A stretch of 8,246 nt of DNA from Prolixibacteraceae bacterium. GTDB taxonomy: Bacteria; Bacteroidota; Bacteroidia; Bacteroidales; Prolixibacteraceae. The stretch covers positions 1 through 8,246 of the forward strand of contig DAIDJX010000145.1 of the NCBI GenBank assembly GCA_027451165.1, given 5' to 3'. The notes beneath the pieces were generated by a model, which made no database searches, was not told the origin of the DNA, and saw only the letters and a list, made by a program, of their open reading frames with translations. Numbering within the stretch: position 1 is the first letter of the stretch; the number at the start of each line of letters is the position of its first letter. Below, piece after piece: positions 1-5,709 of this stretch. The translations under genes were made by a program, and so were the position numbers.

Positions 1-513
1 GGAGCAGCCATAGAACCGGCGAAAAGCAGTTCCTCCCTGCAGATCAGGGTGTACAATGTACAAACCTTTTATGCAGACAGTGACGGAGATGGATCCGGAA
101 ATCCTTTATTATCGGTTAAGGGTTGTTCTGCCCCGGCAGGATACGTAGCCAATGACAAGGACTGTAACGATGCCAATGCTGGGGTACATCCCGGCGCTGC
201 TGACATTCCCGGAAACGGCATCGATGAGGATTGCAGTGGTTCCGACGGGCCCCCAAATGCTTTGCCGGATGTCAGGACAGCCCATCATCGGTGGTACCCA
301 AATCCTGCCGACGATTTTCTAATGGTCGAATCCCCCTTTTACCAGGGAAAGGAATTCGTCAGCATTTTCTCCGTCAGTGGTGTTATGATGCTGGGAAAAG
401 CATTATCTGAACGGACTACCAGGCTGGATATCAGAACTTTTCCACAGGGTATTTATTTGATCTGTTTCTCCGGAAGAGAAGGCAAAAGTGTAGATAAGAT
501 GGTTAAACGGTAA
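1..513 (+). CDS. C-terminal part of a secreted MopE-motif protein with type IX sorting domain (5' truncated)
   Basis: The reading frame is open from base 1 to the TAA at 511-513 (170 codons visible). The GTG at 49 is an internal codon rather than a convincing start, so the gene most likely begins outside the window. Window residues 24-31 read YADSDGDG, followed at about 54-80 by a DCND...HPGA...NGIDEDCSG block. This is the putative metal-binding motif of the MopE family, rich in Asp and paired Cys. From about residue 98 (WYPNPADD) to the final KMVKR the sequence has the shape of the Por/type IX secretion C-terminal sorting domain: an early YPNP, a central VSIFSVSG strand, then LDIRTFPQGIYLI. 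By family knowledge such proteins are exported, cross the outer membrane through the type IX system and are usually surface-attached. The substrate or role is not visible. It is upstream of, and functionally unrelated to, the trp operon. Confidence 0.88.
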   Translation, partial: GAAIEPAKSSSSLQIRVYNVQTFYADSDGDGSGNPLLSVKGCSAPAGYVANDKDCNDANAGVHPGAADIPGNGIDEDCSGSDGPPNALPDVRTAHHRWYPNPADDFLMVESPFYQGKEFVSIFSVSGVMMLGKALSERTTRLDIRTFPQGIYLICFSGREGKSVDKMVKR

Positions 514-573
514 AACAGCTTAGTATCCCATTGGTTAAGTAAAAGTTACGGTTTAAAAGATTTTGCGTCTTTT

Positions 574-607
574 TTTGAACATTTTTTTATTCGCGGTTGT
601 TTATTTG
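574..607 (+). promoter_or_regulatory. Candidate Bacteroidota-type promoter for the trp leader
   Basis: A TTTG at 574-577 is followed after 22 nt by TTTATTTG at 600-607. The Bacteroidota housekeeping promoter is known as TTTG near -33 and TAnnTTTG near -7. The downstream box misses only the A of the TA. Transcription would then start near 612-617, about 35 nt before the first leader peptide, which suits an attenuated leader. The surroundings are very AT-rich, so chance matches are likely. No comparable pair is visible between the two attenuators. Confidence 0.4.
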
Positions 608-650
608 GAAAATTTTCGTTTTCATTGCATAACGAAACAATGAAGAAATG

Positions 651-704
651 ATGAGATTAACTAATAACTGGTGGTGGCCTTGCAGTGAAAGCAGTAAGGA
701 GTGA
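651..704 (+). CDS. trpL: trp operon leader peptide 1, three consecutive Trp codons
   Basis: This short open frame encodes MRLTNNWWWPCSESSKE and ends at TGA 702-704. Three adjacent TGG codons lie at 669-677. A second in-frame ATG directly upstream at 648 would add one Met. A three-codon frame (ATG 640, TGA 649-651) overlaps this start as ATGA. The peptide has no enzymatic role. A run of the codon for the operon's end product, just upstream of an antiterminator arm and a terminator and followed by trpE, is the signature of a leader peptide for ribosome-mediated attenuation. When charged Trp-tRNA is scarce the ribosome should stall at 669-677, leaving the arm at 694-701 free 17 nt downstream. 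When Trp is plentiful the ribosome reaches the stop codon and covers that arm. There is no strong Shine-Dalgarno sequence, as usual in Bacteroidota. Confidence 0.85.
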   Translation: MRLTNNWWWPCSESSKE

Positions 705-748
705 CCGGTATAGGTGATCTGAAGGATATAAATAAGCCTGCTTCTTAC
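694..748 (+). promoter_or_regulatory. Antiterminator of trp attenuator 1
   Basis: GTAAGGAG at 694-701, ending directly before the leader stop codon, can pair over 8 bp (one G-U) with CTTCTTAC at 741-748. The downstream strand covers the last bases of the 5' arm and the loop of the terminator at 734-761, so the two structures exclude each other. The upstream strand would be masked by a ribosome at the stop codon and exposed by one stalled on the Trp codons. Pairing was found by eye; stability was not computed. Confidence 0.65.
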
Positions 749-770
749 AACGAGCAGGCTTTTTTGTTTT
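734..770 (+). terminator. Rho-independent terminator of trp attenuator 1
   Basis: A perfect 9-bp stem, AAGCCTGCT (734-742) with AGCAGGCTT (753-761), has a 10-nt loop and is followed by a T-rich tract to 770 broken by one G. An outer 9-bp helix, CTGAAGGAT (719-727) with ATCCTTCAG (775-783), could enclose it. Lying 29 nt after the leader stop codon, it is the attenuator rather than the end of the upstream gene. Confidence 0.85.
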
Positions 771-782
771 AAAGATCCTTCA

Positions 783-852
783 GCTCCCTTCGGCTCCCTT
801 CGGCTCCCTTCGGCTCCCTTCGGCTCCGCTCAGGGACCGGTGCTCAGGGACC
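783..852 (+). repeat. 10-nt tandem repeat plus 11-nt direct repeat between the attenuators
   Basis: GCTCCCTTCG is repeated four times without change (783-822) and is followed by a degenerate fifth unit. GCTCAGGGACC then occurs twice, at 828-838 and 842-852. The block is GC-rich against AT-rich flanks and has no long open frame. It occupies almost all of the space between the first terminator and the second leader peptide. Its function is unknown; it resembles short intergenic tandem repeats rather than a regulatory site. Confidence 0.85.
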
Positions 853-868
853 AGAAAACTTGATTACA

Positions 869-931
869 ATGACAACAATGATAACAATGACAACTTTTTG
901 GTGGTGGCAAAATTTCTCACACGATCCGTGA
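869..931 (+). CDS. trpL: trp operon leader peptide 2, three consecutive Trp codons
   Basis: The frame encodes MTTMITMTTFWWWQNFSHDP from ATG 869, with alternative in-frame ATGs at 878 and 887, and ends at TGA 929-931. Three adjacent TGG codons lie at 899-907. An arm at 925-932 that overlaps the stop codon can form an antiterminator, and a strong terminator follows at 968-1004. This is a second, complete leader-peptide attenuator on the same strand before trpE. Apart from the GGTGGTGG core it shares no clear sequence with leader 1, but the distances are nearly the same: the arm starts 17-18 nt after the last Trp codon in both. The multiple start codons come from a small ACAATGA-like repetition. 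The peptide itself is expected to have only a regulatory role. Confidence 0.84.
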   Translation: MTTMITMTTFWWWQNFSHDP

Positions 932-990
932 TGAGCAAACCTGTTGTCTCCGTATGGGGAATATTTTAAGGCGGCTTACCGGATCACGGA
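925..990 (+). promoter_or_regulatory. Antiterminator of trp attenuator 2
   Basis: TCCGTGAT (925-932), spanning the leader 2 stop codon, pairs perfectly over 8 bp with ATCACGGA (983-990), which is the loop edge plus first base of the terminator 3' arm. The helix can continue, after a 5-nt bulge (978-982), with GAGC (933-936) on GCTT (974-977), taking part of the terminator 5' arm. The terminator at 968-999 cannot form at the same time. The position at the stop codon gives the same stall-or-mask logic as attenuator 1. Confidence 0.65.
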
Positions 991-1004
991 AGCCGCCTTT
1001 TTTT
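968..1004 (+). terminator. Rho-independent terminator of trp attenuator 2
   Basis: A perfect 10-bp GC-rich stem, AAGGCGGCTT (968-977) with AAGCCGCCTT (990-999), has a 12-nt loop and a run of seven T (998-1004) that overlaps the end of the stem. It is stronger than the first terminator by stem length and GC content. It lies 36 nt after the leader 2 stop codon and 137 nt before trpE. Confidence 0.88.
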
Positions 1005-1039
1005 ATTTCGGATTTCGGATTTAAGATTTCGGATTTACA
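1005..1039 (+). repeat. Heptanucleotide repeat ATTTCGG, five units
   Basis: Five consecutive 7-nt units start at 1005: ATTTCGG, ATTTCGG, ATTTAAG, ATTTCGG, ATTTACA. The array begins directly after the T-run of the second terminator. It has the same 7-nt period as the array that follows but a different unit. Confidence 0.8.
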
Positions 1040-1050
1040 TTGTCCGGTTT

Positions 1051-1120
1051 CCTGAAACCTGAAACCTGAAACCTGAAACCTGAAACCTGAAACCTGAAAC
1101 CTGAAACCTGAAACTTGAAT
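1051..1120 (+). repeat. Heptanucleotide tandem repeat CCTGAAA, nine perfect units
   Basis: Nine identical CCTGAAA units run from 1051 to 1113, followed by a degenerate tenth (CTTGAAT, 1114-1120). The array ends 21 nt before the trpE start codon and so lies in the 5' untranslated part of the mRNA beyond both attenuators. An array this perfect is expected to change copy number easily. Function unknown. Confidence 0.93.
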
Positions 1121-1141
1121 TTAGTCCTGATACTTTAAATT

Positions 1142-2551
1142 ATGGAAAAGCAAACATATTACCCGAAAGTCCGCGAAATCCTGGCCGATACGGTAACCCC
1201 GGTCAGTGTTTACCTTCGCCTCCGGTCGCTCTACCCTAAGTCGATCCTTCTGGAGAGTTCTGATTACCACGGGCAGGAAAATGCCTGGTCGTTCATTTGC
1301 ATGGAACCGGTTTCCTGTTTTACAGTGGAACAGGGCACAGTGACGACCGAGCGCAATGGCGGTCCCCAAATGGTTCAGGAGATAACCGCAGCTCAGCCCT
1401 TGTCCCTGCTGTTGGAGCAGTTTTCCCAATCGTTTGAACTCTGTGCTGATCATCCTGCTCTTCCGGCCAACGGTTTGTTCGGATACATGACCTATGATTC
1501 CGTTTCTTATTTTGAAAAACTGGATTTTAAAGCGCCAAAGAGGGAAGAATTCCGGATTCCGGAGGTGAAGTATTGCTTTTACAAATACATCATCGCCATC
1601 GACCACCACCGGAATATGATCTTCCTGGTGGAAAACCTCCGGGAAAAGGAGCAATCCCAACTGGATTACATCCATCACCTGCTGGTCAACCTCAATTTCA
1701 TTACCTCCGGGTTCACTGCGACCGGAGAAGAATCCTCCAACATCACCGATGAGGAGTACAAACAGATGGTCACCAAAGGAAAAGAACATTGTCACCGCGG
1801 CGATATTTTCCAGGTGGTGCTTTCCCGTCAGTATACCCGGTCGTTTGAAGGGGATGATTTCAATGTTTACCGTGCCCTCCGGTCAGTGAACCCGTCACCT
1901 TATCTCTTTTATTTTGATTACGGAAGCTACCGGATATTTGGTTCCAGCCCGGAAGCTCAATTGCGGGTGAGCGACAACAAAGCTTCCATTTTCCCGATCG
2001 CCGGAACCTTTCGCCGCACCGGCAACGACGAAAAGGACAAGGAACTGGCCCGGGAACTGTGCCTGGATCCCAAGGAAAATGCCGAGCACGTCATGCTGGT
2101 GGATCTGGCCAGAAACGATCTGAGCCGGAATGCTTCCAACGTAGAAGTTGAAACTTTCCGGGAAGTTCAATTTTATTCTCATGTGATCCATTTGGTATCA
2201 AAAGTTTCCGGAGAGCTGAAATCTGATGTCAATCTGGTGGCAGTGCTGGGTGACTCCTTTCCGGCAGGAACCCTTTCGGGGGCACCGAAATACAGGGCTA
2301 TGCAGCTGATTGATACCTATGAAAACCAGTCGCGGGGTTTTTATGGTGGTTGCATCGGATTTATGGGCTTTGACCGCTCTCTGAACCATGCCATCATGAT
2401 CCGCTCCTTTCTGAGTCGTAACAATAAACTCTTCTACCAGGCAGGCGCCGGGATTGTGGCCGATTCTTCAGAGGAAAAGGAACTTCAGGAGGTGAACAAC
2501 AAACTGGCGGCGTTGAAGAAGGCGGTCGAGATGGCGAACAAAATAATTTGA
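1142..2551 (+). CDS. trpE: Anthranilate synthase component I
   Basis: TrpE converts chorismate to anthranilate in the cytoplasm, using ammonia delivered by TrpG, and is the first committed step of tryptophan synthesis. The 469-residue length is normal for the family. Residues 36-40 read LLESS, the N-terminal motif through which tryptophan inhibits the enzyme by feedback, so allosteric control is probably intact. The chorismate-binding domain fills about 200-465: GDIFQVVLSRQ (220-230), FGSSPE (266-271), IAGTFRR (286-292), DLARND (321-326), a histidine-bearing HVIH (347-350), PAGTLSGAPK (374-383), and GAGIVADS (435-442) near the C-terminus. TrpE is distinguished from the paralogues PabB and isochorismate synthase by the LLES motif and by the adjacent trpG-trpD. 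Start at ATG 1142, with only an A/T-rich stretch upstream. It is the first structural gene after the two attenuators. Confidence 0.97.
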   Translation: MEKQTYYPKVREILADTVTPVSVYLRLRSLYPKSILLESSDYHGQENAWSFICMEPVSCFTVEQGTVTTERNGGPQMVQEITAAQPLSLLLEQFSQSFELCADHPALPANGLFGYMTYDSVSYFEKLDFKAPKREEFRIPEVKYCFYKYIIAIDHHRNMIFLVENLREKEQSQLDYIHHLLVNLNFITSGFTATGEESSNITDEEYKQMVTKGKEHCHRGDIFQVVLSRQYTRSFEGDDFNVYRALRSVNPSPYLFYFDYGSYRIFGSSPEAQLRVSDNKASIFPIAGTFRRTGNDEKDKELARELCLDPKENAEHVMLVDLARNDLSRNASNVEVETFREVQFYSHVIHLVSKVSGELKSDVNLVAVLGDSFPAGTLSGAPKYRAMQLIDTYENQSRGFYGGCIGFMGFDRSLNHAIMIRSFLSRNNKLFYQAGAGIVADSSEEKELQEVNNKLAALKKAVEMANKII

Positions 2552-2574
2552 AAATGAGGCAATTTGAAAATGAG
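2545..2574 (+). repeat. 14-nt direct repeat at the trpE-trpG junction
   Basis: AATTTGAAAATGAG occurs twice without change (2545-2558 and 2561-2574), separated by GC. The first copy contains the trpE stop codon (2549-2551), and the second ends exactly before the trpG ATG at 2575. The first copy also supplies an in-frame ATG at 2554, giving trpG an alternative start. It looks like a small local duplication of the translation-start region. Confidence 0.85.
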
Positions 2575-3144
2575 ATGAAAATACTTGTACTTGATAATTA
2601 TGATTCGTTCACCTGGAACCTCGTCCATGCGGTCAGAAAGATCAGCGGACCGGAGGTGGCTGTGGTAAGGAACGACGAGGTCGACCTTGACAGTATTGAA
2701 GAATACGACAAGATCATGCTTTCCCCCGGACCGGGAATCCCTTCTGAAGCGGGTGTAATGATGGAGCTTATTGCCCGTTATGCGCCTGTTAAAAGCATAC
2801 TGGGTGTTTGCCTTGGGCACCAGGCTATCGGAGAGGTCTTTGGCGCCAGGTTGTTGAATATGGACCGGGTCATTCACGGAATGGCCACACCCGTTCATGT
2901 CATCAGCCGGCAAACGTCCCTTTTCAATGACATTCCCGACACCTTTGATGCCGGGCGCTACCACTCCTGGATCATTGCTGACAAAGAGTTTCCATCCTGC
3001 CTTGAAATTACCGGGAAAGACAGCAACAACCAGATCATGTCGATCCGGCACCGGGAATTTGATGTACAGGGGGTGCAATTCCACCCGGAATCGGTACTCA
3101 CTCCCCGGGGAGAACAAATGATTGCCAACTGGCTGAAAAATTAA
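2575..3144 (+). CDS. trpG: Anthranilate synthase component II (glutamine amidotransferase)
   Basis: TrpG is a class I glutamine amidotransferase that hydrolyses glutamine and passes ammonia to TrpE. From ATG 2575 it has 189 residues, the normal length for a stand-alone subunit, and opens with the canonical MKILVLDNYDSFTWNL. The oxyanion motif SPGPG is at 50-54, the nucleophile Cys79 is in GVCLGHQAIGE, and the other two triad members are His170 and Glu172 in FHPES. A longer form from ATG 2554 is possible, but its extra residues come from the local 14-nt repeat and do not resemble the family. trpE ends 23 nt upstream of the chosen start. In some bacteria the same subunit also serves PabB for folate; the sequence cannot tell. 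Confidence 0.96.
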   Translation: MKILVLDNYDSFTWNLVHAVRKISGPEVAVVRNDEVDLDSIEEYDKIMLSPGPGIPSEAGVMMELIARYAPVKSILGVCLGHQAIGEVFGARLLNMDRVIHGMATPVHVISRQTSLFNDIPDTFDAGRYHSWIIADKEFPSCLEITGKDSNNQIMSIRHREFDVQGVQFHPESVLTPRGEQMIANWLKN

Positions 3145-3161
3145 ATTGAAATACCGAAAAT

Positions 3162-4154
3162 ATGAAAGATATATTAAATCTCCTCTACAAGGGTAATACC
3201 CTTGACCGGCAGATAGCCAGAGAGATCATGACGCAAATCGGTCAAAATTTCTATTCAGATATCGAAATTTCCTCCTTTTTAACGGTATTTCTTATGCGGG
3301 AAATAACCGCTGATGAGTTGGCCGGTTTCAGGGATGCCTTGCTGGAACTTTGTTATAAGGTGGACCTGAACGGTTACCGGACCATCGATGTCTGCGGAAC
3401 TGGCGGCGACGGGAAAAACACATTCAACATCAGCACCATCAGTGCCTTTGTGGTAGCGGGTGCGGGTACCCCTGTAGCCAAACATGGCAATTACGGTGTC
3501 TCAGGTCCGGTAGGCTCCTCCAACCTGTTTGATCATTTCGGGTACCGGTTTTCCAACGATTCAGGAAAACTGAAAAATGAGGTGGAGAAAGCTGGTATCA
3601 CCTTTATGCATGCCCCCCTCTTCCATCCGGCGATGAAGCATGTGGCCCCGGTGAGAAAGGCCCTGCAAACCAAAACTTTCTTCAATATGCTCGGGCCCAT
3701 GATCAACCCGGCATCACCGGTTTACCAGTTGGTGGGCGTTTATTCCCCCGAAGTTCAGAACCTGTATGCCGATGTGTACCGGGAATCGGGGACCAATTAC
3801 ATGATCATCCACGGCCTGGACGGGTACGATGAGATTTCGCTGACCGGGCCGGCCAAAATTATCACCGGAGCAGAAGAATCCATCATTGACCCTTCCACCT
3901 TCGGACTGGAGGAGGGACGTCATGAAGAGCTTTCCGGAGGAAAATCGACTGCTGAAGCAGCTGAAATCCTGGTGAAGGTGCTTACCAATGCGGGATCTGA
4001 CCGGCAGAAACAGGTGGTCATCGCCAATGCTGCCGCTGCCCTGAAAGTGGTTCAACCGGAAGCATCATGGACCGACTGCGTGGAAAAAGCTTCAGAATCG
4101 CTCGACAGTGGCAGGGCTTATCAATCGTTCCTTACCCTAATCTCAATGCAATGA
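3162..4154 (+). CDS. trpD: Anthranilate phosphoribosyltransferase
   Basis: TrpD transfers the phosphoribosyl group of PRPP to anthranilate, forming N-(5-phosphoribosyl)anthranilate. The 330 residues match the family. A helical N-terminal domain (about 1-70) precedes the glycine-rich PRPP-binding loop GTGGDGKNTFNIST (79-92) and KHGN (107-110). Next come Arg165 in HPAMKHVAPVRKAL, a residue position used for anthranilate binding in the family, FFNMLGPMINP (173-183), and the metal-binding Asp223-Glu224 in HGLDGYDEIS. After KHGN the sequence reads YGVSGPVGSSN instead of the R-S/A-S-S form common in Proteobacteria; the catalytic features nearby are kept. The start ATG is 17 nt after trpG, and the stop codon overlaps the trpC start as ATGA, suggesting translational coupling. 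It is not fused to trpG, unlike in enteric bacteria. Confidence 0.97.
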   Translation: MKDILNLLYKGNTLDRQIAREIMTQIGQNFYSDIEISSFLTVFLMREITADELAGFRDALLELCYKVDLNGYRTIDVCGTGGDGKNTFNISTISAFVVAGAGTPVAKHGNYGVSGPVGSSNLFDHFGYRFSNDSGKLKNEVEKAGITFMHAPLFHPAMKHVAPVRKALQTKTFFNMLGPMINPASPVYQLVGVYSPEVQNLYADVYRESGTNYMIIHGLDGYDEISLTGPAKIITGAEESIIDPSTFGLEEGRHEELSGGKSTAEAAEILVKVLTNAGSDRQKQVVIANAAAALKVVQPEASWTDCVEKASESLDSGRAYQSFLTLISMQ

Positions 4155-4939
4155 GTACCATCCTCGATACCATTACTGCAGCCAAAAGGGAAGAGGTAGC
4201 CCTGAGCAAAAAGTCTGTTCCGATGGAAATTCTTCATTCATCCCCAATGTTTCTCCGGAAATGCAATTCACTGAAAAATAGTATTTTGTTGCCCGGTTCT
4301 TCCGGCATTATTGCCGAGTTCAAGCAAAAATCGCCTTCCAAAGGGGTGATCAATGCCGCTGCCGATGTTGTGGTGGTTGCCACCGGCTATGCAGCAGCCG
4401 GGGCTTCCGGAATTTCTGTACTGACGGATTTCCCTTTTTTCGGCGGAACATTGGATAATCTGATGAAGGCAAGGCTGGCTCTTCCGGAGATGCCCCTGCT
4501 CCGGAAAGATTTTATGATAGACGAATACCAGTTGGTTGAAGCAAAAGCTTCCGGAGCTGATGTGGTCCTGCTGATCGCGGCCTGCCTGTCGAAGCTGCAG
4601 GCCGCAGAATTGGCCTGTAAGGCCCGGGAACTGGGAATGGAGGTGCTGTTCGAAATTCATGGGGAGGAGGAACTGGAACTCATTCCTGAACATGCTGATT
4701 TCGTGGGGGTGAACAACCGCAACCTGAAAACAATGAAGGTCTCCCTGGAAACCTCCGTTCATCTGTCCCCCCTTATTCCGGATTACTTTCTGAAAATTGC
4801 GGAAAGCGGGATTTTAAACCCGGAAGATGTAATAAAACTTAAAGCTGCCGGTTACCGTGGTTTTCTGATCGGAGAGAATTTTATGAAGACCATTGATCCG
4901 GTAATAGCCTGCAAAGAGTTTATAATGAAGTGGAAGTGA
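4151..4939 (+). CDS. trpC: Indole-3-glycerol phosphate synthase
   Basis: TrpC closes the indole ring, turning the carboxyphenylamino-deoxyribulose phosphate made by TrpF into indole-3-glycerol phosphate with loss of CO2 and water. The 262-residue protein is a single TIM barrel. Glu56 and Lys58 lie in IIAEFKQKSPSKG (53-65), ISVLTD...FFGG spans 88-99, the catalytic Lys119 lies in LLRKDF, and Glu168 is in LFEIH. GVNNRNL (186-192), AESGI (217-221) and the phosphate-binding GFLIGE (237-242) follow. The start at 4151 overlaps the trpD stop codon (ATGA). The frame stays open upstream to an ATG at 4067, but that would overlap trpD by 88 nt and add residues unlike the family. TrpF is a separate gene, not a fusion as in enteric bacteria. 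Confidence 0.97.
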   Translation: MSTILDTITAAKREEVALSKKSVPMEILHSSPMFLRKCNSLKNSILLPGSSGIIAEFKQKSPSKGVINAAADVVVVATGYAAAGASGISVLTDFPFFGGTLDNLMKARLALPEMPLLRKDFMIDEYQLVEAKASGADVVLLIAACLSKLQAAELACKARELGMEVLFEIHGEEELELIPEHADFVGVNNRNLKTMKVSLETSVHLSPLIPDYFLKIAESGILNPEDVIKLKAAGYRGFLIGENFMKTIDPVIACKEFIMKWK

Positions 4940-4949
4940 ATAGATCAAA

Positions 4950-5045
4950 CACTGTGCGACACCGTGAAAACACTGTGTAACACTGTGAAACTGATAAGTC
5001 AAAGTTTCACAGTGTATCACGGTGTACGCACAGTGTTACACGGTG
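4950..5045 (+). repeat. Eight-box CACNGTG inverted-repeat element before trpF (element A)
   Basis: Eight boxes of the form CAC-N-GTG start at 4950, 4960, 4971, 4981, 5008, 5018, 5029 and 5039. The central base is T or C in the first four and A or G in the last four, so the halves form an inverted repeat: 4948-4992 and 5003-5047 are 45-nt arms around a 10-nt centre. The innermost 13 nt of each arm match perfectly; the rest holds scattered mismatches, several of them G-U compatible. Spacing alternates 10, 11, 10, one DNA turn on average. The element fills the trpC-trpF gap, starting 10 nt after the trpC stop and ending 17 nt before the trpF ATG. It could be an RNA hairpin between cistrons, an array of protein sites on one DNA face, or a small dispersed palindromic repeat. 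Confidence 0.9.
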
Positions 5046-5062
5046 TTAAGAATGCATTTAGT

Positions 5063-5698
5063 ATGATTGGAAAGATTCAGATTAAGGTTTGCGGGATGAA
5101 GTCAGCGGAAAACAGGGCGCTACTGGAGCAGCTTCCTGTGGATTATTTCGGGTTTATATTTTATCCCGGGTCGCCCAGGTATGTGGGGAATCTGGAACCG
5201 GATGACCTGAATCAGCTGTTCTCCACCTCCCGTTTCCGGACGGGTGTCTTTGTGGATGCTCCGACAGAGGAGGTCATCCGCACGGCTCAGCAGCACCATC
5301 TTACCCATGTTCAGCTGCACGGGAAAGAAACACCTGCGGAGTGTGAAAAGATCAGAAGCGCCGGATTTAAAGTGATCCGGAGTTTTTCTCTCCATCCGGA
5401 ATTTGATTTCAATGCCTGTGAACCATTAACAGGAGTTTCCGACCTTTTCCTGTTCGATACCAGAGGCAAAGCGCCTGGTGGAACGGGGCAAAAATTCAAT
5501 TGGGAATTGCTGGAAAGATACTTTTTGCAGGTTCCTTTTTTCCTGAGCGGGGGAATCGTGCCCGGGGACGAACAAGCCATTGCTGCTGTCCAACACCCCA
5601 TGTTGTATGGCATCGATCTGAACAGTGGCTTTGAAGATGCCCCCGGAGTGAAAAACTTTGAAAGAGTAAAGACATTTTTGGATAAATTACCGATATGA
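5063..5698 (+). CDS. trpF: Phosphoribosylanthranilate isomerase
   Basis: TrpF isomerises N-(5-phosphoribosyl)anthranilate to the deoxyribulose form that TrpC uses. The 211 residues from ATG 5063 fit the family. The protein opens with MIGKIQIKVCGM, where Cys10 is the catalytic base position. FGFIFYPGSPRYV (29-41), VQLHG (83-87), the catalytic acid Asp132 in LFDT, and GGTGQKFNW (139-147) follow, and LSGGI (161-165) and GIDLNSGFE...PGVK (183-197) give the phosphate-binding end of the barrel. A frame extension upstream to GTG 4964 would be translated from the repeat element and is not family sequence, so the ATG 17 nt after that element is preferred. The gene stands between two copies of the same repeat architecture. 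Confidence 0.96.
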   Translation: MIGKIQIKVCGMKSAENRALLEQLPVDYFGFIFYPGSPRYVGNLEPDDLNQLFSTSRFRTGVFVDAPTEEVIRTAQQHHLTHVQLHGKETPAECEKIRSAGFKVIRSFSLHPEFDFNACEPLTGVSDLFLFDTRGKAPGGTGQKFNWELLERYFLQVPFFLSGGIVPGDEQAIAAVQHPMLYGIDLNSGFEDAPGVKNFERVKTFLDKLPI

Positions 5699-5709
5699 TG
5701 TATGAAATC

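Noticed and set aside
555..573. Terminator for the upstream type IX protein gene (AAAAGA with TCTTTT, then T-run)
   Set aside because: Only a 6-bp stem with one G-C pair in a very AT-rich stretch; too weak to call.
640..651. Three-codon frame (ATG AAG AAA TGA) overlapping the leader 1 start
   Set aside because: The overlap is real, but a frame this short arises easily by chance in A-rich DNA, and nothing else supports its use.
1121..1795. Minus-strand open frame opposite trpE
   Set aside because: It lies opposite a well-conserved TrpE frame, has no recognisable motif, and its end runs into the 5' repeats.
4067..4150. Earlier trpC start within trpD
   Set aside because: It would overlap trpD by 88 nt with non-family sequence, while the ATGA overlap at 4151 gives the expected N-terminus.
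4964..5062. N-terminal extension of trpF from a GTG
   Set aside because: The added 33 residues come from the CACNGTG element, and the family N-terminus begins at the ATG at 5063.
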